A stretch of DNA of 64,000 nt from Erigeron canadensis (lineage: Eukaryota; Streptophyta; Magnoliopsida; Asterales; Asteraceae): assembly GCF_010389155.1 (NCBI RefSeq), contig NC_057769.1, positions 10,044,735-10,108,734 on the forward strand, given 5' to 3'. The translations under genes and the position numbers were made by a program. The notes under the pieces were generated by a model that was not told where the DNA came from, did no database searches, and saw only the letters and a list, made by a program, of their open reading frames with translations. Shown here one piece after another: positions 46,970 through 58,099 of the stretch; within the stretch, counting starts at the first letter, position 1, and every line of letters starts with the position of its first letter.

Positions 46970-47266
46970 TTTTTTAAGGTATAGATTACTCGTAGCGAAA
47001 GGTCTACATTGTCTTAATCGGGTTCCCGCTAAAGAGTCTCCTCATCTCCAATACCCAACTAGTAGGAGGAGAAACTTCAACTAAACCGTCTGAAGGTACG
47101 ACATTTAATTGAAATAAAACTCCGCTCCCTCTGTAAGACTCAAACATGCTTCACTGGAGAACATTTTTAATGAAATTTCTTGAAAAAATGTCTTTTTCAT
47201 GTCTCGAATTCGAGATTTTCAACCTGTAAAACTGGTGCTCAACCAATGAGCTATAATTGGAAGTAC
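46970..47266 (-). mobile_element. tRNA-derived SINE on the minus strand, third family
   Basis: Read on the minus strand, the element starts CTGTACTTCCAATTATAGCT and has an A box (TAGCTCATTGGTTGAGCACC) and a B-box-like CGAATTCGAGAC. It ends in an A-tail (TTTTTTT on the plus strand at about 46969-46976). It is flanked by a perfect 16-bp target-site duplication AGTTTAAGGATTAACT at 46954-46969 and 47267-47282. About 297 bp. The exact TSD implies a fairly young insertion. Confidence 0.85.
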
Positions 47267-47282
47267 AGTTTAAGGATTAACT

Positions 47283-48537
47283 AAATTTTATCTTTTTAGA
47301 AAGGTCGTTACAAATTAATTAGCCACCATGACCAAATGTTGGATCGATAGGTTTTATAGTAGTACGTAATGAGAATGATCAATTGGATTTCATCTTGTGT
47401 AATATCGTTGTAGAGGAATCCCGTACATCTTCAATGATTTAGTTAAACAGGAGACTGACTTTTACCCATATGATGAAAATTCGAACTTCATTAAATCCCA
47501 TTTGAATGAAACTATTTGTGAGGTATTTCCATGAATTCTACTCAATGAAGATGTAAAAGAGCATGTTAAAAGTTAAAATAGTCGATTTTTCTAGTCTATG
47601 TGACAGTGTGAGTCTTTACCTTTGAATGTTGAGAGGCGTTTTTTATTCGACATATGCATGTAATCCTGGATACAAGGGTTAATTATAATTAATTAGATGT
47701 ACACTCACCCACCACGGAAACAAGTAAATGCTTGATCTGTAGTTAACAATTGTTGATTCCCAAATTTGCCGGATTGACTGTGAATAATACAAACAAGTAT
47801 ACGTGAAAGAGGTTTCCAACATTAAAGTTAGACATATAGAACTAGTAAACTTAGATTCAATGCTTAACTTTAGCACTAGACTAACTCTTAATTGAATCTT
47901 AACTAACTAAAAATTCGAAATAGCCTTACAATATAACAACTTATAGCCTTACAATATAACAGTTTATGTTAATTGTATAGCTAATTAAGGAAAATACAAA
48001 CGGTGCCACCAAAAGAAAGAAAAATTGTCTTCACACCAAATGTTTTCTTTAACAAAAGAAAAGGTAGGCAACGTCTTCGAGACTTGGATTATTTTGAGTG
48101 AAAATGCGGTTATCAACGTTGCATTGTTGAATACTTTAACATTTAATCCTTCTATTTTGTTGTCTTATTCATTAGTCATTTTGGGTGAAAGAGAATATTG
48201 TGTAAAGATTTACATATCTTTGCTTTATCCATAAATGGATAAAGTAAGTCACATGATGTTAAGTGATGTGACTATTTGAGTCCAAGTTTTCTTATTCACT
48301 TTACTAGCCTGATTTTGACTTACCGAATAGGTAATGATCAACGAACAATGTATCGTTAACTCATGCTCGTTGAGGCTTGCGACGACTAACATCAGTGACG
48401 AGTTCCCAACAAATCGTCATCATAACAACAAAATAAAAAAGACGTGAAATGTTGATTAAGTAATAGTCAATTTATTAAGCTTTCTTGATAATCTTTTATA
48501 AGTTGTCCACCAAAATAAGAATTGTTAACTTGTGTAT
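47283..48537. other. AT-rich spacer; no gene
   Basis: A short direct repeat, TAGCCTTACAATATAACA, occurs at about 47921 and 47944. No coding frame resembles a known family. Confidence 0.4.
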
Positions 48538-48562
48538 CATATATATATATATATATATATAT
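48538..48562. repeat. (AT)n microsatellite
   Basis: An uninterrupted AT run of about 12 units directly before the large palindrome, possibly part of its insertion site. Confidence 0.9.
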
Positions 48563-48565
48563 TGA

Positions 48566-49043
48566 AAAGTTATTTTGAGAATTTTTTTGCGAGAACCTTT
48601 GAGAACTTTTCAAATCAAGCCCAATCGATGATTGTTCTTTACATGAAAATTGTTTTTTGATTGTTTTCTGAATTATAACTTAGGTGTAATTTTGAAGTTT
48701 ATAATTGTGTGGAGGCATGGATTATCATCCGTTATACAATTATGTGGAGATTTGGATTCTTGATCACATGTGCACGAATATTGCTATGATCACATGTGAT
48801 CGATTTGCATACATGTGATCATAGCAATATTCGTGCACATGTGATCAAGAATCCAAATCTCCACATAATTGTATAACGGATGATAATCCATGCCTCCACA
48901 CAATTATAAACTTCAAAATTACACATAAGTTATTCAGAAAACAATCAAAAAACAATTTTCATGTAAAGAACAATCATCGGTTGGGCTTGATTTGAAAAGT
49001 TCTCAAAGGTTCTCGCAAAAAAAAGAGTTCTTAAAATAACTTT
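48566..49043. mobile_element. 478-bp near-perfect palindrome (foldback element)
   Basis: The left arm (about 48566-48790) and right arm (about 48804-49043) are inverted copies over about 230 bp, around a loop of about 13 bp (GATCGATTTGCAT). By hand comparison they differ at only a few bases plus small gaps, mainly near the outer ends. A transcript would fold into one long hairpin. Sequence outside the right arm to about 49196 (ending GTTCTCACATGAACTTTTTCC) may belong to the same element. No coding capacity. Confidence 0.9.
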
Positions 49044-49234
49044 GTTCATGTGATAACTATTCACATATGAACATAAGTAATTAAAAGTATAATTTAATAG
49101 TTTATATGTCAGCGAATATGTTCACACACGAATATCAAGTTATAATATAGAAGTTCTCATGGTTCTTCCAACTCTAAAGGTTCTCACATGAACTTTTTCC
49201 TATATTTATAGATGCTTAAGTAATCAATGATTCA

Positions 49235-49589
49235 TCTATACTATCTTATAAAAAGAATAGTCGATCATTCAACTAGTACTGCGGCATGCACACTCAAGAA
49301 AGACGGTCTTTCGGTTCATTGGTCTTGTCTTTCGCTTGTAGGTACATTATCTTATTGGTGCTTGGAATAATGTTGAAAGTTATACAGGAGAAAAAATCTA
49401 AAATATCCTTAATGATTATATTATACTATCAGTTCTTTATCTTTTAAAATATCTCATTTAACCTTTTACATCAATTATTTTCACATCAATTATTTACACC
49501 ATTCGCCACCGCCTCTACCATTAACAGTCATTCTCCCACTACACCGCCACCGTCATGAAAACTGCTGCCTTGCGCGAGTACCATGCTAG
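49235..49589 (+). mobile_element. Small non-autonomous Helitron, 355 bp
   Basis: The 5' end TCTATACTATCTTATAAAAA and the 3' end GCGCGAGTACCATGCTAG fit plant Helitrons (5' TC, 3' CTAG). The insertion lies between A (49234) and T (49590), as the family requires. The interior (CCTTTTACATCAATTATTTTC, CCACCGCC...) is shared with copies at 60282-60526 and 61172-61398. No Rep/helicase coding. Confidence 0.75.
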
Positions 49590-49624
49590 TCATGGTATGA
49601 AGAATACCGTTTTAAAGAGCTTAG

Positions 49625-50710
49625 GGTGTGTTTGGTTGGGAGAGTTGAGCATAGAGAAATTGAAATGAAATCATTTCACTTGTTTGGTATCCAAGAGAAT
49701 TAAACATAACGGAGAAATAGATTTCTCGAGATATTGGTTATAGTGTATTTTGATTTCCACCTGATTTGCGAAGAAATTGGATTCCCGTATAAATATTTCT
49801 CCGTGTTTTACTTGGAGAATTAGGTTGGGCTTTATAATAAAGAGGGTATAAATTGACTAAATCACGTGCAAGACACATTTGCACACACAATCTTCTAAGC
49901 CCTAACACAATAACCCCAATTCCAATTTGGGAGATTTCATTCTGTCAACACCCCACCATCTTATATCGGTTGTTGTTCATCGTCTCCGGTATTAGTAAGC
50001 CACCGCCTCTCTTATTTGTTCCTCATCACTCCCTCTTCTCCTTTCAACCATGTTTTTACTCTAAATTCTTTTTATTATTAATTATTATTTTGCTTGAAAA
50101 CTTTATATTTAGTAAAACTAATTGAATGAATACAAAATTGAATTCAAATTTGCAAAATATATAGTTAGTCATGTCGATTTGTCTCCAAGCTTCCTCCATT
50201 ACCATCTCACACATACATCGTAACATAGACCAGAAACATTCAACAATGTTTAGCCAAAAGACAAGGAGTGTAGGCGAATATTTGCTCGGCAGTCAAGTCT
50301 ATTCATAACGAGATTGGAATTTGAATTCAATTATTAAAGGATTAGTGGGTGATGGCACTAACACAATGCTTTGGCTAGATGAGTGGTTCCAGCATGGCTG
50401 TCTATACAGCCGCTACAGGAGACTGCTTGCGTTAGAGATAAACAAGGATGCGTTCTTGCTGGAAAGTGAATGGCTCGGAATGGAACTGGTCATGGAGACA
50501 TAAAGTCAAAGTTGGAGCTCAAGGTTCATAGTTAATAAATCTATGTAATGAACACAACATTGTTGATTAGCCAGTTTCGTGGAAATGGAAATTACTGATG
50601 GCGTTATTATTGTAAGTAAAACTAACTATCATTTCTCCATTTTTCTTACCAAACAGTGGAAATGATTTCTCAATGTAACTTCTCAGTTGTTAACCAAACA
50701 AGAGAAGTCA
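49625..50710. mobile_element. GTTTGGTTGGGAG...TTAACCAAAC element enclosing a LINE piece
   Basis: GTGTGTTTGGTTGGGAGAG at the left and TTGTTAACCAAACAAGAGAA at the right are partly inverted. Both flanks share GAAATGA..ATTTCTC words in opposite orientation. This looks like a non-autonomous hAT- or PIF-like element of about 1.1 kb. Exact ends are uncertain. Confidence 0.4.
50291..50503 (+). mobile_element. LINE ORF2 fragment
   Basis: A first frame reads AVKSIHNEIGI, then the shifted frame reads NSIIKGLVGDGTNTMLWLDE WFQHGCLYSRYRRLLALE INKDAF. G.G..T..WLD.W......L......L.ALE..K is a typical pattern after the reverse transcriptase domain of plant LINEs. It is the piece that would follow the fragment at 4303-4418 in an intact ORF2. 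A frameshift and a TAA end it. Confidence 0.6.
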
Positions 50711-52104
50711 TTAAATTCTCAGCCAATTTCATTTCTCTGAATTTTATTTCTCTGCCCCATTTCATTTCTCTGAATTTCTCCCTTACATGAATGTGGCTTT
50801 TACTTATAATACAAACCATACATTGCGGCCTAACTTTTAGTTCGATATACAAATGTAAACAAAGCATCAAATTCCGCAAGATAACTCGATATATTATGAG
50901 AACGATGTTACAATTGTAGGAATGGTGTTTTGTTACAACAAAACCAGCGAGGACACATACATGGATACATATGTGAAACATAAAACTTTATTGGAAATTT
51001 CTTCTAGAAAAAAACTTGTTTAAAATATGCGATTGATCCGGTTCTGTCATGTTGGGAAGTGGTAGCAATCAACAGGATGTATATGATATGTTGTTTTCGT
51101 TTGTGTATATGTATTATTGAATTGGTAATTAATTGTGTTATATATAATAATTGTATCATTGGCCTCCTATAATCACTTATGGTTTGTTGGTTAACATTTT
51201 CAGATTACGAACATGGTACTCGTGTAATGCGGCGGCAGTAGTGGGAAAAACGGTCTGCTTTATTAGGGATTTTGGGTAGTTACGTAAGGAAAAAAAAAAC
51301 AAAAAAGTCTAAAGGCAAATAAGGTATTTCAAAGATAAAAATATTTAATAGAGGGAAGAGATTTACTTTATTAGGGAGTACAGATGGATAAAAGTCATGT
51401 CATTTAATTTAAAAGTAAAAAAACGAAAACCAGAAATAATGGAGCCTTGATTAATAAAGATATCGTTATTTTACACAAATTTCATTTTTCTAGTTTAATT
51501 TTCTATATGCAATATCCCAAAGACAAATATTCTAACAGTTTGGAATAATTAATAACTCAATTTAAATGATAAAACGGTCAATTAGTTTAATCTTGTTTTG
51601 AATGTCTACATATTTCGTGAATAATAACGTGTTGATATGATGGTAGTAATGCACATCATTGTCTTGTGAATTGAAATTCATATTTATATTAATTAATTTC
51701 AAAAGTTTAATTATATATATATGATCGATCTTGATTGAGATATTCGAATGAGCTGATCATCATCACCAAAATATATAAGCTTTGAGTTGATATGGCACTT
51801 AAAACTTATGATATGATTATTTTAGGAGGATGATATAAAATGTATCACAAATGCAGAGATGGATAACAAATCAAGCCGAAATTCGATTAAGATAACAAAA
51901 GCAAGCACCGATTACATCAACCCGAGAGTAACAAATTAACATATATAGATTATGACATACCCTACTACTACCGAAAGATCGATATGTCAAGACGACTACT
52001 ACTGGATCGTTCCATCTGCATCCTTATTCACGTACGTACTCAGCTCTTAAACAGTAGGTGCTTGTACATCCATCCTAATAGTTGTTAGATCCACATTTGC
52101 ATCC
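50711..52104. other. Spacer with a decayed Helitron end
   Basis: ATGGTACTCGTGTAATGCGGCGGCAGTAG at about 51213-51241 is the inverted form of the Helitron-family 3' end seen at 49571 and 60508, now without CTAG. The rest is AT-rich. No gene is seen. Its right end is the 3' flank of the LTP gene. Confidence 0.4.
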
Positions 52105-52900
52105 TCATTGCACCCTGTAGCATCAAACATATATATTTTCTAATGAGAAATTGGAAACTTAATTTCTTGAGTACAAACAATTAATTAATTAGATCCAAGT
52201 AGCTAGCTAGGTACAAAATTTAATTATGAGCTTTCTTGTTTTCAAAGTTAGGAGGTTAATATTTTCTCCTTATGGAACATGGGTATTCTAATTGTTTCAT
52301 TAAATATATTGTCCTAACTTATCATAGGTGTTTTATTTAAAAGTACAGCATATATATATATATATATATCGTCTTAAAAAACTATTATAAACTCAAATAC
52401 TCGATGACAAAAGAGTACCCTCTTTTTTATATTTTTATCCTTGAAGTTATGTTAGTATAGTCATATATGTCTAGACGTGTATATATGTACGTCGTTAATT
52501 AAATAATTTTCATAACTTGGTACGGTGCATGAAATATGTATATTTTTTACTTGTTGCAATCGGTATCAGGGCTGATTTTGTAAGGGATGTTAACACCGCA
52601 TTTCCCGGGGAGGCTAGTAGCAGCATCGAGTCTAATCCCTGGGAGCATTCCAGAGGCTTGCTTCATGCACTTGCAAGCCATCTGACGATCAGGAGTCGTT
52701 GTAGCCGCACTGTAAAGCGAGTTTATCCCGCTGCAGCATGATGCTGGCACCGGGCCTCCTCTGGTCAAGTAAGAGGCACACGGGGTCAGGCTGCTCACCA
52801 CCATTTGGCAAGTTACCGCACCGTTGACCCCGTATGGTGCACTTGCCACCATGAAGCAGAGTAGTGCAATCAAAGTCATTTTTCCTACAACAATTGCCAT
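52105..52900 (-). CDS. Non-specific lipid transfer protein, type 1, 119 aa
   Basis: A small secreted protein that carries lipids in the apoplast, linked to cuticle formation and defence. Exon 1 is 52900-52551. Exon 2 is only 10 nt, 52114-52105; the join AA|G GTG CAA TGA gives ...DCNKVQ. Without splicing the protein would end ...DCNK. A signal peptide (MAIVVGKMTLIALLCFMVAS to about residue 27) precedes the mature chain AVTCQMV. All eight cysteines are in the nsLTP order C..C..CC..CxC..C..C (ASCCSG, ACKCMK), and the length after the signal peptide (about 92) fits type 1. Type 1 LTP genes commonly have an intron just before the last codons, which supports the model. A TATA box lies 124-131 bp upstream of the ATG. 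Confidence 0.93.
52351..52369. repeat. (TA)n microsatellite in the LTP intron
   Basis: About nine TA units inside the 436-bp intron of the LTP gene. Confidence 0.85.
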
Positions 52901-53023
52901 TGTTATTTTTAAAATGTGTTTTTAGTAGTTAAGAGAGATTAATTGAGTGAGTTTTTTTTGTTTTGTTGTTGTTGTAAGGGAGTTGGGATTGGTGTGTGGA
53001 TTGTGAAGTGTAGTTTGGGGGTG

Positions 53024-53031
53024 TTTATATA
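53024..53031 (-). promoter_or_regulatory. TATA box of the LTP gene
   Basis: On the minus strand TATATAAA sits 124-131 bp upstream of the start codon, a normal spacing for a short 5' UTR in a highly expressed plant gene. Confidence 0.6.
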
Positions 53032-53731
53032 GACACTTGAAGACAAATAAAGTGGTTTAAATTTTTTGAAAGTAAAATATATAATAAATGATGCAAGAGG
53101 GAAGCAGGGAAAAACTGTTGCACATTGCCACATTACATGTGTGCTAAGTGGAAAATGAAGTACTGTATATAGGTGCTTCTATTTTTGATAGGTTGGATGA
53201 AAGCTTAAAGTAAGAATTGACATCTAGTTAGCTAGATTGTTATAATTCTAGCTAGTCTACATAGAACGACCGAACTTTGAGAGATAGAAAAGTGGAAAAT
53301 AAAAATGTTTTGAGTTAGAGTTCGATCAACACATGATATAGATTGTAGAAGTTTTAGGAGTGAATCATGTTTAAGGGGTCTCATGTTTATAATTTGTAGT
53401 TTTTTTATCATGATGATTTTATCATTTTTATATACGACATTCTAATATGACGAAACTTCAGGCCATGATTAACAAAAAGTACTTATATTTAATGTTTATA
53501 CAATAAATTTTTACGCTTTTCACATCTTATACGAGTAATATTTTATGTTGCCCCTTAATTAACTTTAGTTTTTTTAGTTTTGGTTGTAATTCTTTTTTTT
53601 TTCTGGTTTTTACCATGGATGAGTATGGGATCGGTCCCATCTTGTACCAATTCCGGTACCACCGAAATTGGTCTTGAAAATTACTAATATACTATACCGG
53701 TCTTGCTCTCATATAAGGCGGGATCGGGAAG
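53032..53731. repeat. LTP upstream region and interrupted repeat
   Basis: The LTP promoter occupies the first few hundred bases. From about 53610 a GGGATCGG / GGTACCACCGAAATTGG-rich stretch begins, and its continuation is at 55725-55860 on the other side of the solo LTR. It is the pre-existing repeat into which the LTR element inserted. Confidence 0.45.
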
Positions 53732-55724
53732 TGTAACACCCCAAAGATTTTAAGCTAAAAGAAATTAACCCTTTTTTATAGTTTTGATATTAAATTAATT
53801 TTCTAGTATTTTGTTTTTAGTTATGGGGTTAATTTAGTTGGAACTTTAACGGATAGCGGGTAAAAATACCCACAAAAAGAGAAGAGGGTGTGGCAAGCCC
53901 CTGATGTGCCAGTCATCTCACTTGTGATGAATCACTCTTCCACCCATTATCTTCTTCTTCTTTTTCATTTTCTACATGCATTTCATTTCATTCCCTCAAA
54001 ATCAAGCTAATTCCTTCAAATTTAAGGATAAGAAACATCCATAATAATTATCACCATCAAATAACCTTTATTCAAGAATTAAAAAGTTAGGGTTTATGGG
54101 TTGTGGTGGTGGCCGAAAATTTAAGAGGAAAAGGGAAAGAATTTGTGAATTGAAAACCCTAAGTTTCATCTTCCATAGTGAGGTATTGATTTCTGTTTCG
54201 TTATTTTATATGTTATTGAGAAATTAGGGTTCATGGATGAATCAAATTGGGGGTTTTGCTAGAAAATGAATTATGGATTAATTTTCCCCAATTCCTTAGT
54301 TAACCTAGTTGTCATTGAGTTACATGATGTGTTTGATTATGAAATTTATAAGTTCAAAGCGATAATTTGAGTTTGTAAGAAAAAAGGAATTTTTGCTAGT
54401 TATTGAAATGTGGATGAAATGGTAGGATGAACTACCTAATGACATTGATAAAGATGAAAGTAACTCAATGACCAATGGGTTGGGTTTTGGGTTTAGAAAA
54501 GGCTAGTGATTTTGAGTATGATTAGGTTGAGCTAGCCAAGTTGTGAATGTAAGCTTATGCATTTTATGATATGATCATAGGTTGAGCTTGTTGAGCATTA
54601 TCGTTTTAGCATTATCGTCTTTGTTGCGGAGGAGGTGAGTATATTTGCATACCTTTATGTATATGTTGGATCAATTGACCACACATGTTGAAGCCTGTTG
54701 TCCATAGTGGTTTCGACCACCATGTTGAAGTTTATTTGTCCATGTGTGGTAATTGATGCGGCGTTAGCCCATGTGGGGCATAGTATTTGGTGAGGCCTAA
54801 GAACCCCGATAGTTGATCTATTGAGGCCTAAGAACCTCCGATAGCCTAAGAACCCCGATAGATGATCTTGATTATGTTGTTTAGCTTATATGGATCCATA
54901 TATGTGATGTTAGTATGCAAGGTGAATATGTAAATGTGACATGAAGATGCTGTAGGTTACATGTGAAAGTCCTTGTACTTTGCCCTCCTTCGTATTCGTA
55001 AATGTATGCAAGTATAGTCACTAAGCCTTTGCTTATATTTTAGTTGTTTACCCTTTTATAGGTAGTTCCGGAAGAAGGAACTAATGTGGTTGATTTGAAA
55101 GATTTGATAGAGCTTGAAGTTGAATTTTGCAAGACTTGAAGGTATTAGGTCATTCATGGATGAATGGCTAGCTTTGGCTTTTAGAGGCTTAGAAGTCCCT
55201 TTCCTTTTGGCTCTTGATACATTTCGTTTTGATGGTCTTGTTTGTTAAAATGTGTAAATGGGCAGGTGTAAGTTTCAACAAATTGTGAAGTTGTATTTGG
55301 ACGAAAATAGCGTCAAATGGGTAAACGACCCATTTATGGTGTTCATGGGTTTTGAAATTAGACTAAGTTGTAAATATGTCTATAACGTGTTTATAATGTT
55401 GTTGGTAATCTCTGAAATGTGTTTTGTGAAGTTCGTTTTGACATTTGAAGGTTATAAGTTCGATTTAATGTCAAAAATGTTTTTAGGGTTGTTGATATGG
55501 TGCCCACTGCGGCGCAGTGGGGGTGATTTTACCGACAGCGGCACAGTGGTTTTCCTCGTCCAGAATTTGTGTTCTTCCCACTGCGGCGCAGTGGGAGGGT
55601 GTCAAGTCCACTGCGGCGCAGTGGGGCTTTATTCCTTTCGTTGCCGAGGCTTTCCACTGCGGCGCAGTGGTGTGTAAAAAAAAAAAATTCTAATATTTTC
55701 GGTTTATCGAGTCGGGTCCTTTCA
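53732..55724 (+). mobile_element. Solo LTR, 1993 bp, gypsy-like, with 5-bp TSD
   Basis: Starts TGTAACACCCC, a very common start of plant gypsy LTRs, and ends GGGTCCTTTCA. The perfect direct repeat GGAAG flanks it (53727-53731 and 55725-55729). No second LTR or internal coding region is present, so it is a solo LTR left by recombination between two LTRs. Inside are a tandem GAGGCCTAAGAACC(C/T)CGATAG patch (about 54792-54868) and a cluster of GC-rich palindromic units at 55504-55670. Short ORFs inside it are not genes. Confidence 0.88.
55504..55670. repeat. Cluster of five GC-rich palindromic units in the solo LTR
   Basis: CCACTGCGGCGCAGTGG occurs exactly at 55504-55520, 55578-55594, 55608-55624 and 55654-55670, with a degenerate copy at 55532-55549. 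Each has 7-bp inverted arms CCACTGC/GCAGTGG around GGC. The spacers are unrelated and of varied length, so this is not a plain tandem repeat. Confidence 0.9.
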
Positions 55725-55954
55725 GGAAGGGAACAAAAAATCCTGTAGTGTGAGATTTCCCGGTCGCGGTCCAATCCCGAAAATCATGAAAAACCAATAT
55801 TTGTCCTGATCATGCCACTTGAGATTCGGTACGTCCTCCCAATACCGGGATCTGAACAAGACTTAGAATTGGAAATTTGTGCTGATATCTAATTTTACCA
55901 TGGTGTCTTTCAATTTAAATCTCAATCTGATTTAAATGTTCTTTTTTAACATCA

Positions 55955-56945
55955 CTAGCTAAAAAACCCGGGTTTAACCCAGACATTTTTAATACAAATT
56001 TTGCTAGTCAATAATCAATAATGCTTACTAAAAGAATAATTGCAGATTTTCTTATTTTTATGGTAAAATGATCCGTACTGCAGACTTTACCTAAGCTTAC
56101 GTACTGCCACTTTAAAAAAAAATATAAAGTAAACCTTTGATCTTGATAAACGTACATAGCCCCCTAAATTTTTCATAACCTCCCTTGAATTTTACATAAT
56201 TCACCAAGTTTTACCTAAGATAGGTACTGCATGCTTTACCTAACCTTTCTCCTATTTTTATATATGAAGAATACTTAATCATATAATGCAATAATAAATG
56301 AACATGACACAATAAAGTAGTTTCATATTAACTATATATCACATATATGAGAGAAACTGACACGAGAATGGGAAAAAAATTATAAACATATTAATGTATT
56401 TAAAACTCTTAATAGATATCATACAATTAACTTTTCATTTGATTAACACTTTCAAGTTCAAGAAATGAATTTTCTTTATGAAAATTGTTACGATATTGTC
56501 TAAGAAGAAAAATTATTATTAAAGCTAAAAATCTTATAAAATACACACAATATCATAATTATATTCTTTTAGTTAAGCTACAATTTAAAAAAAAATTATA
56601 ATTAAGTTACAAATTAAAATAAACTGTTACTCTATATCACTAATAATAACATTAACATAATGATAATAACTAATAACTATAAAAAAAAATAATTTTGGCT
56701 TGAAATTTGTATTACGAAGATTTGCTAGATTTGTCATTTGTGAGAGCTATATTAGTTTGAAAAGCATTTGGTTTCCAAATTAAATTAAATTATAAAAAAT
56801 CAAAAGAAAAAAAAATCAAAATGAATTACGATATAATGATTTTTTAAAATACTTGTAGGAAACAATATGAATTTGACACATAAGATTTTTATTTAAAAAA
56901 ACTTCTAAAAACAACTTTCTTTTATTTATATAAGAGAAGAAGAGA
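55955..56945 (-). mobile_element. Helitron-like element, 991 bp, with nested MITE
   Basis: On the minus strand the 5' end reads TCTCTTCTTCTCTTATATAA. The 3' end carries a hairpin CTGGGTTAAACCCGGG followed by TTTTTTAGCTAG. The flanking bases are A at the 5' end and T at the 3' end, as expected for A^T insertion. No Rep/helicase coding. The MITE at 56063-56252 lies inside. The 5' end is less certain than the 3' end. Confidence 0.55.
56063..56252. mobile_element. MITE copy 2, inverted relative to 32151-32321
   Basis: Reads GGTAAAATGATCCGTACTGC at the left and GGTACTGCATGCTTTACCTA ACCTTTCTCC at the right: the reverse complement of the first copy, with moderate divergence. The inner palindrome is changed by one base (ACCTAAGCTTACGTA). 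Confidence 0.7.
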
Positions 56946-58080
56946 TTATTGGGCTCATCGACCAGCATTACATTTTCAAATAATCATCTCTAATTCCATA
57001 AATCTCTTACTTATTTCCAAAAATACCTAGTTATGAACATACTTTAGCTAGTCATTAACAATACCAAGACGTTTATGAACTATTTTTTCTCAAGACCAGA
57101 AAGTATAGTAGTTATTTTTGGGGAAAAAAAAAACTTATCTCTATCCCGGAAAACATTTTATTCATATCCAGTTATACATCTAAAATCTAAAATCTTTCAA
57201 GTCTCTTAAAATACCAGTATATGCTTTGTTTAATTTTTGTTTTCCCTTCTTCTTGTTATCGATTATTCCCCATATAAAGAGTATACACTTAAAATCTAAT
57301 TGTTAGAAGTGTGAATAAAAAAATGTGACTAAGCATGAAAAATGAAACTACATGGTGAAAATCTATTGTGTGAAACCACTACCTTGCCCATAGCTAGTAG
57401 TCCTTCATTTAGTGGATGGTACAAAATACAAATAATTCATATAGTTCATCTATCCGGCCAGGACACATGGAAGGGCCCCGATGCAATGTAGGTGTGTTAT
57501 ATTGAATTTGATTATTTGAATATATGTATGTACTTCAATTTGTTCTATGACTCAATGATTCATTACTTTTATGTGAACATGTTCCATGACACGTATGTTC
57601 GAAAGCATTAAATATAGATGTACTATATATTGGCTTGTCGAGTTACATTGATCTATTTTCTATTTGAACTTCTATTCTATATTCTATTCCATGTATCAAT
57701 CAACATCTAAATAGTTAAAAAGAAATACGATGTCGAATGGTGCATTTCCATCTAAATCTTATTTATCCTTTTAACATTACTGTATGTAAATTAATAAATG
57801 TAGTTGGTATGTAAGTTCAATGCAAGAGTAAATTATTTATACCAATTATTTATTAACTTTTCAGCAAGTAACACTACTGTGACAACAATACAATCAATCA
57901 ATGCTTTAATTGTAAGTCACAATGGTAGCCTAGTAGGTATATATATCATCTAATTAACAAAAAACTCTACTGAATATTTTAGTCCAACTTAGACAGAATT
58001 ATTAAATTTTAGTTTACGACTTTCCATTTTTATATTTTAAATACATATAACATTAATTAATTAAATCACAATTTTCATTT
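56946..58080. other. AT-rich spacer; no gene
   Basis: Only short random-looking ORFs are present. Nothing else could be supported. Confidence 0.4.
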
Positions 58081-58099
58081 TCTCAAAATTAATTAAATC

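Noticed and set aside
55504..55670. CRISPR-like array
   Set aside because: Repeats are 17 bp with irregular short spacers in a plant LTR; no cas genes and a eukaryotic context.
55258..55774. ORFs of 139 (plus) and 81 (minus) codons across the palindrome cluster
   Set aside because: They lie within or across the right end of the solo LTR and owe their length to the GC-rich palindromes; no family resemblance.
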